From contig DAOUUU010000009.1 of NCBI GenBank assembly GCA_030667985.1, positions 1 to 36,675 of the forward strand: 36,675 bases of DNA. Reading direction: 5' to 3'. The notes under the pieces were generated by a model that worked only from the letters and a program-made list of their open reading frames with translations, did no database searches and was not told the origin of the DNA. Both the position numbers and the translations under genes were made by a program. Numbering within the stretch: the first letter of the stretch is position 1; each line of letters opens with the position of its first letter. Below, piece by piece: positions 26,801 to 33,513 of this stretch. The DNA is from Candidatus Krumholzibacteriota bacterium (GTDB taxonomy: Bacteria > Krumholzibacteriota > Krumholzibacteriia > Krumholzibacteriales > Krumholzibacteriaceae).

Positions 26801-28868
26801 TCTTGCCTTCGTCCCGACATAGGAATTCGTTGAACGTGACCGATCCTGTTTCGTCCGTCAGGTCATACGCATAATCATCGCCGTCCTTGTAGAGGCAGAC
26901 GAGGGCTGAATTGACAGGCGATCCGCCGCTAAAAACATCTATGGTTATATCGTTTGGCCCGAACGACGCCGCAGACGGCTTCACTATAGAGAAGGTGCCT
27001 GGCGCGGCCTTGAAGGTGCTTACCTCCGGATCACCGAGATAATTATATATGAAATGGGTCCATCTATCCGCCGTCTCGGATACCGCGCTCGGGGTGTAGG
27101 GTTCCCGCGATTTTGTGAAACACTTGCCGAGCTGCACTACATCGTAATCGAACATCAAGAAATAGTAGTAGTCCAGGTATGGTCTCGAAGCGCTCGGAAA
27201 CGCGGATCGACTCGACCCGGTTGCCGCGAATGCGCCTCCCTCGTCGTTCAACATGAAATACTCGGCGATGCATTTCATGTCGAAGGCGGCGTTGGAACAG
27301 TTCATCAAGTACATCGAGAAAACCGCGTCACCGTTGGTGAGCTCGCTCGCATCGGCATTCAGAATAGTGCCGGTGCCGACCGACATGTTATACGCGTAGC
27401 CGTGGCCAACGTGCAAAACGTGACTGGCTCCGGCGTTCATCGCACCCAAGGCCGATCCCCTCGAAAGATATATGGATCCGGGGAATGAATCACAGGTCTC
27501 ATAATAACGCAAGGTCTCTATGTCCGGATCGTCCTCGAGGTAGAGCCTGTAGATATTATCAGCGATATCGGCTCCATCGAGCCAGATATTGTCTCCCGGA
27601 TTGTAAGGAACCGGGAAAATGATCTCCGCGAGCATCACAAAATCATTCTTCGTGTCATATTCGATCGGAGTGGCATAACCGATCGTCTTGTTCACGAGCA
27701 GTTCCGCTTCCTGGTAGGTAGTGGCCGGCATCCTGCCTATATAGACCTCGCTGTAGATATCAGCCTCGTCACCGGTATCATTGTCGTTATGGAATGCTTC
27801 GCCCCAGAGAGAATCACCGTCCGCGTTCCAGTTACCGTCCAGGCAGGAGAAGTACATATCGGTTGGGATGAACTCGCCCGCAAAGAATGCGACATATCCA
27901 TACCGGGCGGGGATGATCTCCGTGTCTCCACCGAGCAGCACCCATTCGGTCCCCCAATTCGCATAGGCCTCCTGAAGAAAGTTTCGGATCGATTCGGCGC
28001 GGTCGGCGCCGGCACGGTAATTCTGGTCGATCCACTCGACGGTCCTTACGACAGCCGGTACGCCTTTCCTGGTCTTCCATTCCGCAAGACGCTCAAAGAC
28101 GGGCGCCATCTCCTCGTTCGTCACGATGACATAGGAGACTTCGCTCCCCTCCATGCTCGGCAGGTAACTCGGCACAAAGCCCCTATCCGGCGTATCGACT
28201 TCGATATCGTCGAAAATATAGGCTGAGGACTGTTCGGGATTGATCACCATAGAACGGATCTGTTTCTCGGAATCCTCGCGGAAACCGGGAATGTGCCTCT
28301 TGCGGATGACGCTTTCCGTATCGGTCACATCGAATTCAGTCCGAACCACGAGTTCGATTTCTCGATTGAGCGTAAGCCTGCCCGACGAGAGATCGTAGCT
28401 GAAATGGTATACAGCGAAACTTGCGACACGGTATCCCTTGTAATTACTCGTGCCGACATGCCGCACCTTCCATTTCGGGAAGATGACACCGTCTTGTGTC
28501 ACCTCGTCCGCAGCAGCGGTGATTCCTGCCTTGCTTCCGTCTTCTAGGAGATCCCCCTCGAAAACGGCGAGATCGATCGCCGGATCCACCTCGATCATAT
28601 CAAGAATCTCTATATCGTAAGAGGAGACGATCTCTCCCTGCGGCAGGAGAACATTGACGACCCGATAGGGCAGCCCAGGATAATCGAAGTAGTTTAAATG
28701 ATCGAATCCCTTGACGGCGAGAACGACGCCGCCGCTGTCGGAGTCCCTGAATCCCAGATCCGCCGTGTCGACTTCGAGCTTTAGCGAGATCGAGGCTCCT
28801 GACACGACAGCAAACGGTATCGCGATGATCATTGATACGACTACAGAGATACGGAAAATACGACTCAT
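23886..28868 (-). CDS. Gingipain-like (C25) cysteine protease with FG-GAP repeats and T9SS-type sorting domain
   Basis: A 1660-residue secreted protein. A signal peptide (about 1-25) is followed by a propeptide-like beta region. The C25-type peptidase domain has candidate catalytic His489 (VLHVGHGYAYN) and Cys524 (YLMNCSNAAFD). Ig-like/CARDB-like domains follow, then a fibronectin III-like module (about 970-1050). Seven Ca-binding FG-GAP/VCBS-type repeats come next (DIDGDGDPEI-like, about 1060-1400). The last 92 residues (from about 1569) match a FlgD-like/type IX secretion sorting domain: LYQNHPNPFNPNT, YDVRGTQVRTL, GRHSVQWDGRN, SGIYFIRL. It is predicted to be exported across the outer membrane and attached to or released from the surface. 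CAGGAGGG precedes the ATG at 28868; the promoter is at 29025-29054. Substrate is unknown. Confidence 0.88.
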   Translation of the reverse strand: MSRIFRISVVVSMIIAIPFAVVSGASISLKLEVDTADLGFRDSDSGGVVLAVKGFDHLNYFDYPGLPYRVVNVLLPQGEIVSSYDIEILDMIEVDPAIDLAVFEGDLLEDGSKAGITAAADEVTQDGVIFPKWKVRHVGTSNYKGYRVASFAVYHFSYDLSSGRLTLNREIELVVRTEFDVTDTESVIRKRHIPGFREDSEKQIRSMVINPEQSSAYIFDDIEVDTPDRGFVPSYLPSMEGSEVSYVIVTNEEMAPVFERLAEWKTRKGVPAVVRTVEWIDQNYRAGADRAESIRNFLQEAYANWGTEWVLLGGDTEIIPARYGYVAFFAGEFIPTDMYFSCLDGNWNADGDSLWGEAFHNDNDTGDEADIYSEVYIGRMPATTYQEAELLVNKTIGYATPIEYDTKNDFVMLAEIIFPVPYNPGDNIWLDGADIADNIYRLYLEDDPDIETLRYYETCDSFPGSIYLSRGSALGAMNAGASHVLHVGHGYAYNMSVGTGTILNADASELTNGDAVFSMYLMNCSNAAFDMKCIAEYFMLNDEGGAFAATGSSRSAFPSASRPYLDYYYFLMFDYDVVQLGKCFTKSREPYTPSAVSETADRWTHFIYNYLGDPEVSTFKAAPGTFSIVKPSAASFGPNDITIDVFSGGSPVNSALVCLYKDGDDYAYDLTDETGSVTFNEFLCRDEGKIYVTVTGLNHSRYLDSMLVQEELDPYLRIDDRIIADGVTGNGDGNLDSGETVGLFLKLRNTGQADAEKLYAILRTDETTVAIFDSTALYPDVSQGAANWNADGFQFTVHMSVADERALEFELEIRDSTGGLWSEKFALEAHAPQFEFYVNMLSDTLPYGNNNGIIEPGEDFLLQIGLKNFGTGAATGLQGVISSLSPHLNVVDAVSDYDEIPLLGVEYGDGFVLSEANMLIPNLFHLELTDVYGRVYSYDLELREPDPPHLLHLDASFGPNEIHATWDPPDSTEHYRYQVYHSEQSGGPYELATKDLVFHTLYNDHGLLSSTRYYYIVTTIDSCGNEGAPCVERNISTSSPQLAGWPIKLGRESSCSPVVGDIDGDSHPEVVMGAEYVYALHGDGIEVRDGDGQPATWGILNTEGDNFTASLALIEIDGEPGDEIIGASWSLKKIYVFDHDGNTLPGWPQDTRDLCWASPTAADIDGDGDPEIFAFDIDGILYAWHHDGTELRDGDGNPSTNGPFFYRDGSESLGWHTSTPALADIDEDGLPEIVLCSPGDSIYCLNHDASYVAGWPVPVAEEGANISASPVVGDIDGDGHQEVVVQNSSGMIYGLNHDGSCMAGWPVWIYSVNFFMGSPALGDLTGDGKLEIVIPSMDGYCHVFDYLGSSQPGWPQPYNTGGGPTESSPTIADLNGDGSLDIVLGCEDGILNAWDMSGANLPGFPIYLNGFIRGTPMVRDLDMDADLELVVACWDRFLYVWDLEGAWHHDYSAWNGFHGNVTNSGWDGYNQLTSAELMTFTHRLIGGAIELNCLVLPTVDRWALYRRESDSNYRLLSRDLFADGSGIVQYVDRSVEEGITYLYKLEAEESPDLFIETDQIMVPVANARLYQNHPNPFNPNTTIPFTVPGVEGSRKRVSLVVYDVRGTQVRTLVDEACPTGRHSVQWDGRNQRGESVASGIYFIRLGISNSVATRKMVLLR

Positions 28869-29024
28869 TCTCTCATCCCTCCTGAGAACAATCCTGTCAA
28901 TTCAGTTTTTGATGCACTTGAGAACTAATAAGACGGTAGCTGTTGGACCCCTGATGCAGCTCCTTTAGGATAGGTATCTCTCAAACTCTTCGAAAGAAGA
29001 AGATGAGGAGCATATGTTCCATCT

Positions 29025-29054
29025 ATTATACCTTACATCTGGCTTTTTTGTCAA
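29025..29054 (-). promoter_or_regulatory. Consensus sigma-70 promoter of the C25 protease gene
   Basis: The minus strand has perfect TTGACA (29054-29049) and perfect TATAAT (29030-29025) with an 18-bp spacer. The start site near 29017 leaves an untranslated leader of about 150 nt before the ATG at 28868, longer than needed. The leader (28869-29017) holds a 10-codon ORF starting at about 29014 with no good ribosome-binding site, and a short AGCTG/CAGCT inverted repeat; I recognise no known riboswitch in it. Confidence 0.75.
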
Positions 29055-29077
29055 GCAGTTGCTTCATAACGGCACAC

Positions 29078-30910
29078 TCAATTGGGATAGGGTACATCCG
29101 GTATATTCCCCATATCGTATATGGCGGGCAGGTGATAGATGATCCGCACCATGTTGGCCTCGTCCTCCGTTACTTCCTTCTGGGTCGGCAGTGTGAGCCC
29201 GAGCATTATATGCCCGGCATCAGAGCTGTGAGAGAGACATAGTATATGCCCAAACTCATGCGCGAAGACGAGGTGCGAGTACCGCGCGAGAGGCACATCC
29301 GTGTTGTACGGGTTCGCGATAATCTGTTTCTTCTTCGGCGTCCCGTCCGCATTCTCCTCGATCATCACGACTTGGTGCCGTGTCTGGGCATCGGGATCAT
29401 CGAGGTAGGTGATGTAGACATCCGCCGAGAGGGAATCGTCTGTGATCGTGAAAAGATCGAGACCGGCCATAGCCTCCCATTCGTCCATCGCGCCCTGCGC
29501 CGCCATCTGCAGATCGAGGGCGTCGAGCATCTGGGGCGGGCTGTAGACTGTGAGCGGATAGTCATGCCAGCTGTAGAATATGCTCGGATGATAGCCGTCG
29601 GTCATAGTAATATCTTTCACGAACTTGATAAAACCATCTTCGTAAACATCGTACTTTGTGTCGACGAGCTCGAGAGTGGGAAGGATGAAGATATCTAGAT
29701 AGTTGATCGTGGATGTTATCGTCAGCGGCTCCACACAATCATAATAATCCCCCACTTCCGGGTATGGAATGTTCTCGTCGAGTATCTTGAGCTTCGTGAC
29801 ATAGTAGGGGATATTCTCGAGTTCGTAGTAGCCGGCTCCGTCGGTCACGGTCAACAGCATACCACCGGATACATCGATCCCCGGGACAGTGACGCCGCTG
29901 TGAGCGTCTATTACATTCCCCTCGAAATCTGCGCCGCGAACGAGGATATAGACGCAATTGCCGAGCGGCCCCCAGTTGAAGAAATCATCCTGAGCCCGCA
30001 TCGACGCATAGAGATAAGTGCCGGGGTTAAGCCCTGTAACGACCATCTCTTCGGGCGTCCCGAACGGCGAAGGGACGGGCTCTCCCAGCTTGCCAGACGC
30101 GGCGACCCAATCCTCTTCGGTGAGAATCGGATACATTGATGTCCTCACATTGTAGGAAGAGGCGGATCCCGAGGTCGTATCATCCCCCGGGGCCGTCCAT
30201 GCCAGACTGATCGATCCCATATTATCACCCGGCATTCCTGCAAGGTCATCGATCACCGACGGCGGTATCGTGTCCGGGAATCCGGTCACAGCAACATTCC
30301 ACGAGGTCGTATCCTGGTTCAGCCCGTCGGTTACGATCCCTTTAAGAACAAATTCGCCTGTCTCGAAAACCCTGAGATCATAGCCGGAGCTGGTGAGATA
30401 CTGAACGAGCATCTCGTCATCGAGGGTATAACTGAATCGAAGCGAAGAGGGATAGTCGTCACTGACGGAGAAGGAAAAATGCAGCGGTTCCCCCACGGCC
30501 GTGGCTACAGAGTTCTGATTCGGATTCCTGTTCACGATCTCGGGCGGCTCGTTCGCCTTGGCCAGAACAGTTACGAACCATTCATGAAAGACGTAATCGT
30601 TACCGTCGCGGGCCATTCCCGTGATGTTGAAATAACCGTCTTGAAGCGGTTTGAAACAAAATCTGTCCGCTTCGCCCATAATCTCGCCGCGGACAGTGAA
30701 AATATATTCCAGATAATCATTATCCGGATCCAGTACATCCATACTGAAGACGCACGAATCCGGGATGACAATGGAGAAATAGGTCACCTTCGGCTCGTAG
30801 TCGTTCAGGACCGGCGGACTGTTTGGGGTCAGCGGATCATTCTGAAAAATACATGATTCGGTCAGGAATGGCAGAAGGAACAGGGCTATCAACAGAACCC
30901 GTTTTTTCAT
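29078..30910 (-). CDS. Lipoprotein metalloprotease, matrixin-like (HExxH)
   Basis: The 610-residue product is a lipoprotein (FLLPFLTESC lipobox). It has several Ig/fibronectin-like and carboxypeptidase-regulatory-like beta domains in the middle and a C-terminal zinc-protease domain. That domain has HEFGHILCLSH (His551, Glu552, His555, His561) and a Met-turn candidate in AGHIM (Met569), like metzincins such as matrixins. The usual Gly at the eighth motif position is Cys558. The ATG at 30910 gives a clean signal peptide with GGGGGTAAG upstream; an in-frame start at 30946 would precede it by 12 residues. It is in the same direction as and upstream of the C25 protease gene, but that gene has its own promoter. 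Confidence 0.85.
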   Translation of the reverse strand: MKKRVLLIALFLLPFLTESCIFQNDPLTPNSPPVLNDYEPKVTYFSIVIPDSCVFSMDVLDPDNDYLEYIFTVRGEIMGEADRFCFKPLQDGYFNITGMARDGNDYVFHEWFVTVLAKANEPPEIVNRNPNQNSVATAVGEPLHFSFSVSDDYPSSLRFSYTLDDEMLVQYLTSSGYDLRVFETGEFVLKGIVTDGLNQDTTSWNVAVTGFPDTIPPSVIDDLAGMPGDNMGSISLAWTAPGDDTTSGSASSYNVRTSMYPILTEEDWVAASGKLGEPVPSPFGTPEEMVVTGLNPGTYLYASMRAQDDFFNWGPLGNCVYILVRGADFEGNVIDAHSGVTVPGIDVSGGMLLTVTDGAGYYELENIPYYVTKLKILDENIPYPEVGDYYDCVEPLTITSTINYLDIFILPTLELVDTKYDVYEDGFIKFVKDITMTDGYHPSIFYSWHDYPLTVYSPPQMLDALDLQMAAQGAMDEWEAMAGLDLFTITDDSLSADVYITYLDDPDAQTRHQVVMIEENADGTPKKKQIIANPYNTDVPLARYSHLVFAHEFGHILCLSHSSDAGHIMLGLTLPTQKEVTEDEANMVRIIYHLPAIYDMGNIPDVPYPN

Positions 30911-31033
30911 CAGACTTACCCCCGATGTTCTATTTCCTGTTATCAAGATAAGAAATACTGAATCGGCATGAAAGCGAAATATGCACGTTGGACATAGACG
31001 GGCATGACAAACAAATAGTCGAACGGGACGGGC

Positions 31034-31357
31034 TCACTCCCCGGCGCACTCTAGAAAGTGCTGGAGCGTAAGGTCGAGAGCCGCGTAGAAATCCTCCTCG
31101 GAACCGACCCGCAATGAACAGGGCGTTCTTTCTCCGATCGAGACGAGAAAGAGTTTCCGGTAGGGAGAGACAGACACTTTGAAACCGCTGTCGGAATCGA
31201 AACGCACCTCAAAGGGAGTCGTCTCGATCCGAACGCCGCCCGGGAAACCGGCGACATCACCGCAAAAGGCGTTAAAGAAGCGCCGCATATCTTCCTGGAT
31301 CAGGCGCTCGGCGAGGGCAAGCGCCTTGTCGAGTCCATCTGCGGTATCCGATTTCAT
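31034..31357 (-). CDS. Small protein of unknown function, third gene of the ParA-CBM48 cassette
   Basis: The 107-residue product has no signal peptide or membrane segment and no recognised motif. It begins with an acidic helix and continues with alternating beta strands (GVRIETTPFEVRFDS, FKVSVSPYRKLFLVSIG) and a final helix. A ligand- or protein-binding alpha+beta fold is plausible but unproven. It starts 3 bp after the stop of the MinD-like gene, so translation is probably coupled. Nothing resembling a terminator is seen before the next minus-strand gene. Confidence 0.75.
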   Translation of the reverse strand: MKSDTADGLDKALALAERLIQEDMRRFFNAFCGDVAGFPGGVRIETTPFEVRFDSDSGFKVSVSPYRKLFLVSIGERTPCSLRVGSEEDFYAALDLTLQHFLECAGE

Positions 31358-31360
31358 CTC

Positions 31361-32122
31361 TTAAAGAGCCTTTCGCCGGTGGCTGATCACCTGCAGAACG
31401 TTGGAAACGAGTCCGTCGAAGAACGGATCCTCCGGCGCAGCGCGAACACTCCAGGAAGACCGTATTCCATCCGGCAACGGATAGATCTCGGATGCTCCTG
31501 AATGCCTACCGGATTCGGTGCCACAGACAACATGGAATATAAGCTCACCGGAAGATCTATCTACTACCGATCCGATGATCGGCTGCACAGTCCCGGCATC
31601 AGCCACTATTACAACCGCATCGGGTTTTCCATCACTCACGTCTATCCGGCTGCACTGCTGCCGTACCGCGTCGACATGGCCGGAATCGGATGCCGCGCCA
31701 CAGAGCTCGAATGCTGCCAGGGCGATATTGGGGGAATCCGTCTTTGTTCGGGCAGCAGTGAATCCATGAAAAGACTCTGGCCTTCTGCAGCTTGCGAATT
31801 CGATGCCCGGCTCGATACTACCCGCCACTATGACCGTATCGTCCAGTACTGGCCTCAGGTATCGCGAGGCTTCTATACCGAAGTAATAGCCTATGTTAGG
31901 CAAGCCCGTATCGAATTCGAGCAGTGTGACACCGAGTCCTTTACCGGCCAGTGCGAAGGAGCAGCCGGCAGCGAAATGCGCCCGGTTGATCCGCCCCCGC
32001 TGTGTAACGAGCCAGATATGCGCCCCAGCGGAACGGGGTGCATCCGTCTCCGGTTTCATGCCATGGGACAGAAAAAGATGGGATACGTCGCGAAGATTCT
32101 TTGGTCTGCGTTCAGCAGGCAT
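31361..32122 (-). CDS. MinD/ParA-like protein with degenerate P-loop
   Basis: The 253-residue protein starts with a PKNLRDVSHLFLS segment, then a stretch aligned by pattern with the ParA/MinD ATPase core. A beta strand (HIWLVTQRGR) sits where the Walker A loop should be, followed by a helix (NRAHFAAGCSFALAGKGLGV) and the strand LLEFDTGLPNIGYYFG that mirrors the 'DxDxxxxN' switch region. The GKT of Walker A is absent and the signature lysine is not in place, so ATP hydrolysis is unlikely. It starts 3 bp after the ParA-CBM48 stop. A regulatory or structural partner of that ATPase is the simplest guess. Homology is by pattern only and needs a profile search. Confidence 0.7.
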   Translation of the reverse strand: MPAERRPKNLRDVSHLFLSHGMKPETDAPRSAGAHIWLVTQRGRINRAHFAAGCSFALAGKGLGVTLLEFDTGLPNIGYYFGIEASRYLRPVLDDTVIVAGSIEPGIEFASCRRPESFHGFTAARTKTDSPNIALAAFELCGAASDSGHVDAVRQQCSRIDVSDGKPDAVVIVADAGTVQPIIGSVVDRSSGELIFHVVCGTESGRHSGASEIYPLPDGIRSSWSVRAAPEDPFFDGLVSNVLQVISHRRKAL

Positions 32123-32125
32123 GTG

Positions 32126-33199
32126 TCACACAATCAGCAGCGAGTTTTCCTGTCCGAACTCGTTAAGCACTGAATCGACATTCGCCGGATCCTTGATCCA
32201 GACTCCATCGACGATGAAGCGGTATTCATATTCCCCCGAGTCGAGATGCAGGAGCGCCTTCCAGATGCCATCTTTTTCGTCCCGCTCCATCTTCAGCCCT
32301 TCTCTCGACCAGTTCGTGAATTCTCCGGTCAGGTGGACCGTCTTGGCGTTCGGCGCGTCGATGACGAAGAGTATGCCCTCTTCCACCCTTCGCGGACCGT
32401 GCAGTCTCAACATCCAGCCATCGACATCCTCCGTATCGATCACCGAGACCTTGTTATCGATCTCGCGGGCTAGCGAGAGAAACTCGTTCTTCAATCTCTC
32501 CACCCGTTTCATCCCGAAGATGGAGACACCCCTCAAGGCGGCCTCCTTGTACCTGACCGAATGGCTGATGATCGTGTCCATCAGCACACCGCCGTGTTGA
32601 TTTTCCAGTTCGTAGATTATATCCCTGCAGAAGGTCGTGTGCTTCTCGACGTTTGTCGCGAGGACATGCACGATGATTCTGTGCTTTGTCTCGTACTCGA
32701 GCAAATCCAGTGTTTCCCGCAGTTTTTCGAGGCCCTGCAATGAGAAGAAGCTTGGATCCAGTGGTATAACCACCTCCGACGCGGCGATCAGGGCGTTAAA
32801 GGTCAGCAATCCCACATTGGGAGGCGAATCGATTATCGCGTAATCGTAATCGTTGGAGACTCTCGTCAGCTTCGCGGCAAGTCTCGTCTCGCGCGCCGGT
32901 TTTCCGGATAATTCCTGTTCCACAGCGCTCAAAACGGCCGACGACGGCACGACAGACAACCTCTCATCGATGGGAAACGCCGCATCTTCGACCCTCACTC
33001 TCGGATTGATGAGCAGATCATACGTGTTGTAATCGAGTTCTTCCGAAACGATATCGAGACCGATCGATGCATGCGACTGCGGGTCTAGATCGACCAATAG
33101 TACTTTCTTGTCCATCTCTCCAAAGGCAGCGGCGAGATTGATGGCAACGGTCGTCTTACCACATCCGCCCTTCTGGTTTATCACTGAGATGGTACGCAT
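32126..33199 (-). CDS. ParA-type ATPase fused to an AMPK/CBM48-like glycogen-binding domain
   Basis: The 357-residue protein has two parts. Residues 1 to about 255 are a ParA ATPase: deviant Walker A KGGCGKTT (10-17), Walker A' VLLVDLDPQSHAS (Asp37/39), Walker B YAIIDSPPN. Such ATPases position plasmids, chromosomes or large complexes. Residues about 272-357 match an AMPK-beta/CBM48 starch- or glycogen-binding module: FTNWS, IWKALLHLDSGEYEYRF, VDGVWIKDPANV, and a final NEFGQENSLLIV strand. This joining is unusual. GAAGGGGAG precedes the ATG. It is followed 3 bp later by the MinD-like gene and preceded by a terminator-ended RNA (33244-33440). A role in placing or sensing glycogen or another glucan body is inference. 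Confidence 0.9.
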   Translation of the reverse strand: MRTISVINQKGGCGKTTVAINLAAAFGEMDKKVLLVDLDPQSHASIGLDIVSEELDYNTYDLLINPRVRVEDAAFPIDERLSVVPSSAVLSAVEQELSGKPARETRLAAKLTRVSNDYDYAIIDSPPNVGLLTFNALIAASEVVIPLDPSFFSLQGLEKLRETLDLLEYETKHRIIVHVLATNVEKHTTFCRDIIYELENQHGGVLMDTIISHSVRYKEAALRGVSIFGMKRVERLKNEFLSLAREIDNKVSVIDTEDVDGWMLRLHGPRRVEEGILFVIDAPNAKTVHLTGEFTNWSREGLKMERDEKDGIWKALLHLDSGEYEYRFIVDGVWIKDPANVDSVLNEFGQENSLLIV

Positions 33200-33243
33200 G
33201 CTCTCTCCCCTTCCGTTCCTCTGGCCGGAAACTTAATTAAGCT

Positions 33244-33279
33244 AAAAAAAAAGCCAAATCACCCCTTTGGCGATTCGGC
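33244..33279 (-). terminator. Rho-independent terminator upstream of the ParA gene
   Basis: On the minus strand GCCGAATCGCC pairs with GGTGATTTGGC (11 bp, with two G-T pairs) around an AAAGG loop, followed by nine T. It ends 45 bp before the ParA-CBM48 start, and so ends the candidate RNA at 33244-33440 and could also limit read-through into the ATPase gene. Confidence 0.88.
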
Positions 33280-33440
33280 CTCGATAAGAACCTTTACTCC
33301 GATTATTCGTATTCTTCCCGTCACACCGCTTCTTCGGGTTTTACAGCCGGCCTCCCGTCCGTAACCTTCTCAACAGCCTTCTCTCCTACACGCAATAGTT
33401 ACGTTCGAACTACCTGGCCGTATGAAAAAGATTCTTTCCG
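33244..33440 (-). ncRNA. Candidate structured RNA (about 195 nt) upstream of the ParA-CBM48 gene
   Basis: No ORF fits this interval, yet it has a promoter (33447-33476) and ends in a strong terminator. Its ends pair: AAGAAUCUUU (33436-33427) with AAAGGUUCUU (33295-33286), 10 bp with one G-U. Inside, UAUUgCGUGU (33397-33388) pairs with AUACGAAUA (33312-33304) over 9 bp with one bulged G, and GUUACGG/CUGUAA can form a further hairpin. The closed-end layout recalls 6S RNA, but I cannot confirm it. It matches no riboswitch I know (SAM, cobalamin, TPP, FMN, c-di-GMP checked by eye). It could be a trans-acting RNA or a leader that attenuates the ParA gene. Confidence 0.55.
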
Positions 33441-33446
33441 ATTGCT

Positions 33447-33476
33447 ATTTTCAATTGAAAATGGAGGGAGTGTCAA
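33447..33476 (-). promoter_or_regulatory. Promoter with overlapping palindrome
   Basis: The minus strand has perfect TTGACA (33476-33471), an 18-bp spacer and GAAAAT (33452-33447). A perfect 16-bp palindrome, ATTTTCAATTGAAAAT (33447-33462), covers the -10 and half the spacer, the right place for a repressor operator. The start site would be near 33440. It lies 37 bp beyond the DUF212 stop. Confidence 0.6.
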
Positions 33477-33513
33477 GCAATTTCTGGATCGGAAATGAAA
33501 TGTGGACAACCGT

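Noticed and set aside
24000-28800. DNA repeat array or CRISPR within the giant protease gene
   Set aside because: The repeated pattern is protein-level FG-GAP repeats (D-x-D-x-D-G); the DNA units vary in length and sequence and no spacer structure exists.
31502-32173. Long plus-strand ORFs opposite the MinD-like and ParA genes
   Set aside because: The minus-strand frames show ParA motifs and tight operon spacing; the plus-strand products have no motif or ribosome-binding site and are antisense shadows.
32126-33199. Ordinary ParA of a plasmid or chromosome partition locus
   Set aside because: No ParB-like gene follows and no parS-like sites are visible; the extra carbohydrate-binding-like tail and pseudo-MinD neighbour do not fit a standard parAB locus.
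33200-33513. Known riboswitch upstream of the ParA gene
   Set aside because: I compared it by eye with SAM, cobalamin, TPP, FMN, lysine, fluoride, c-di-GMP and ydaO core motifs and found no match, so it is left as an unclassified candidate RNA.
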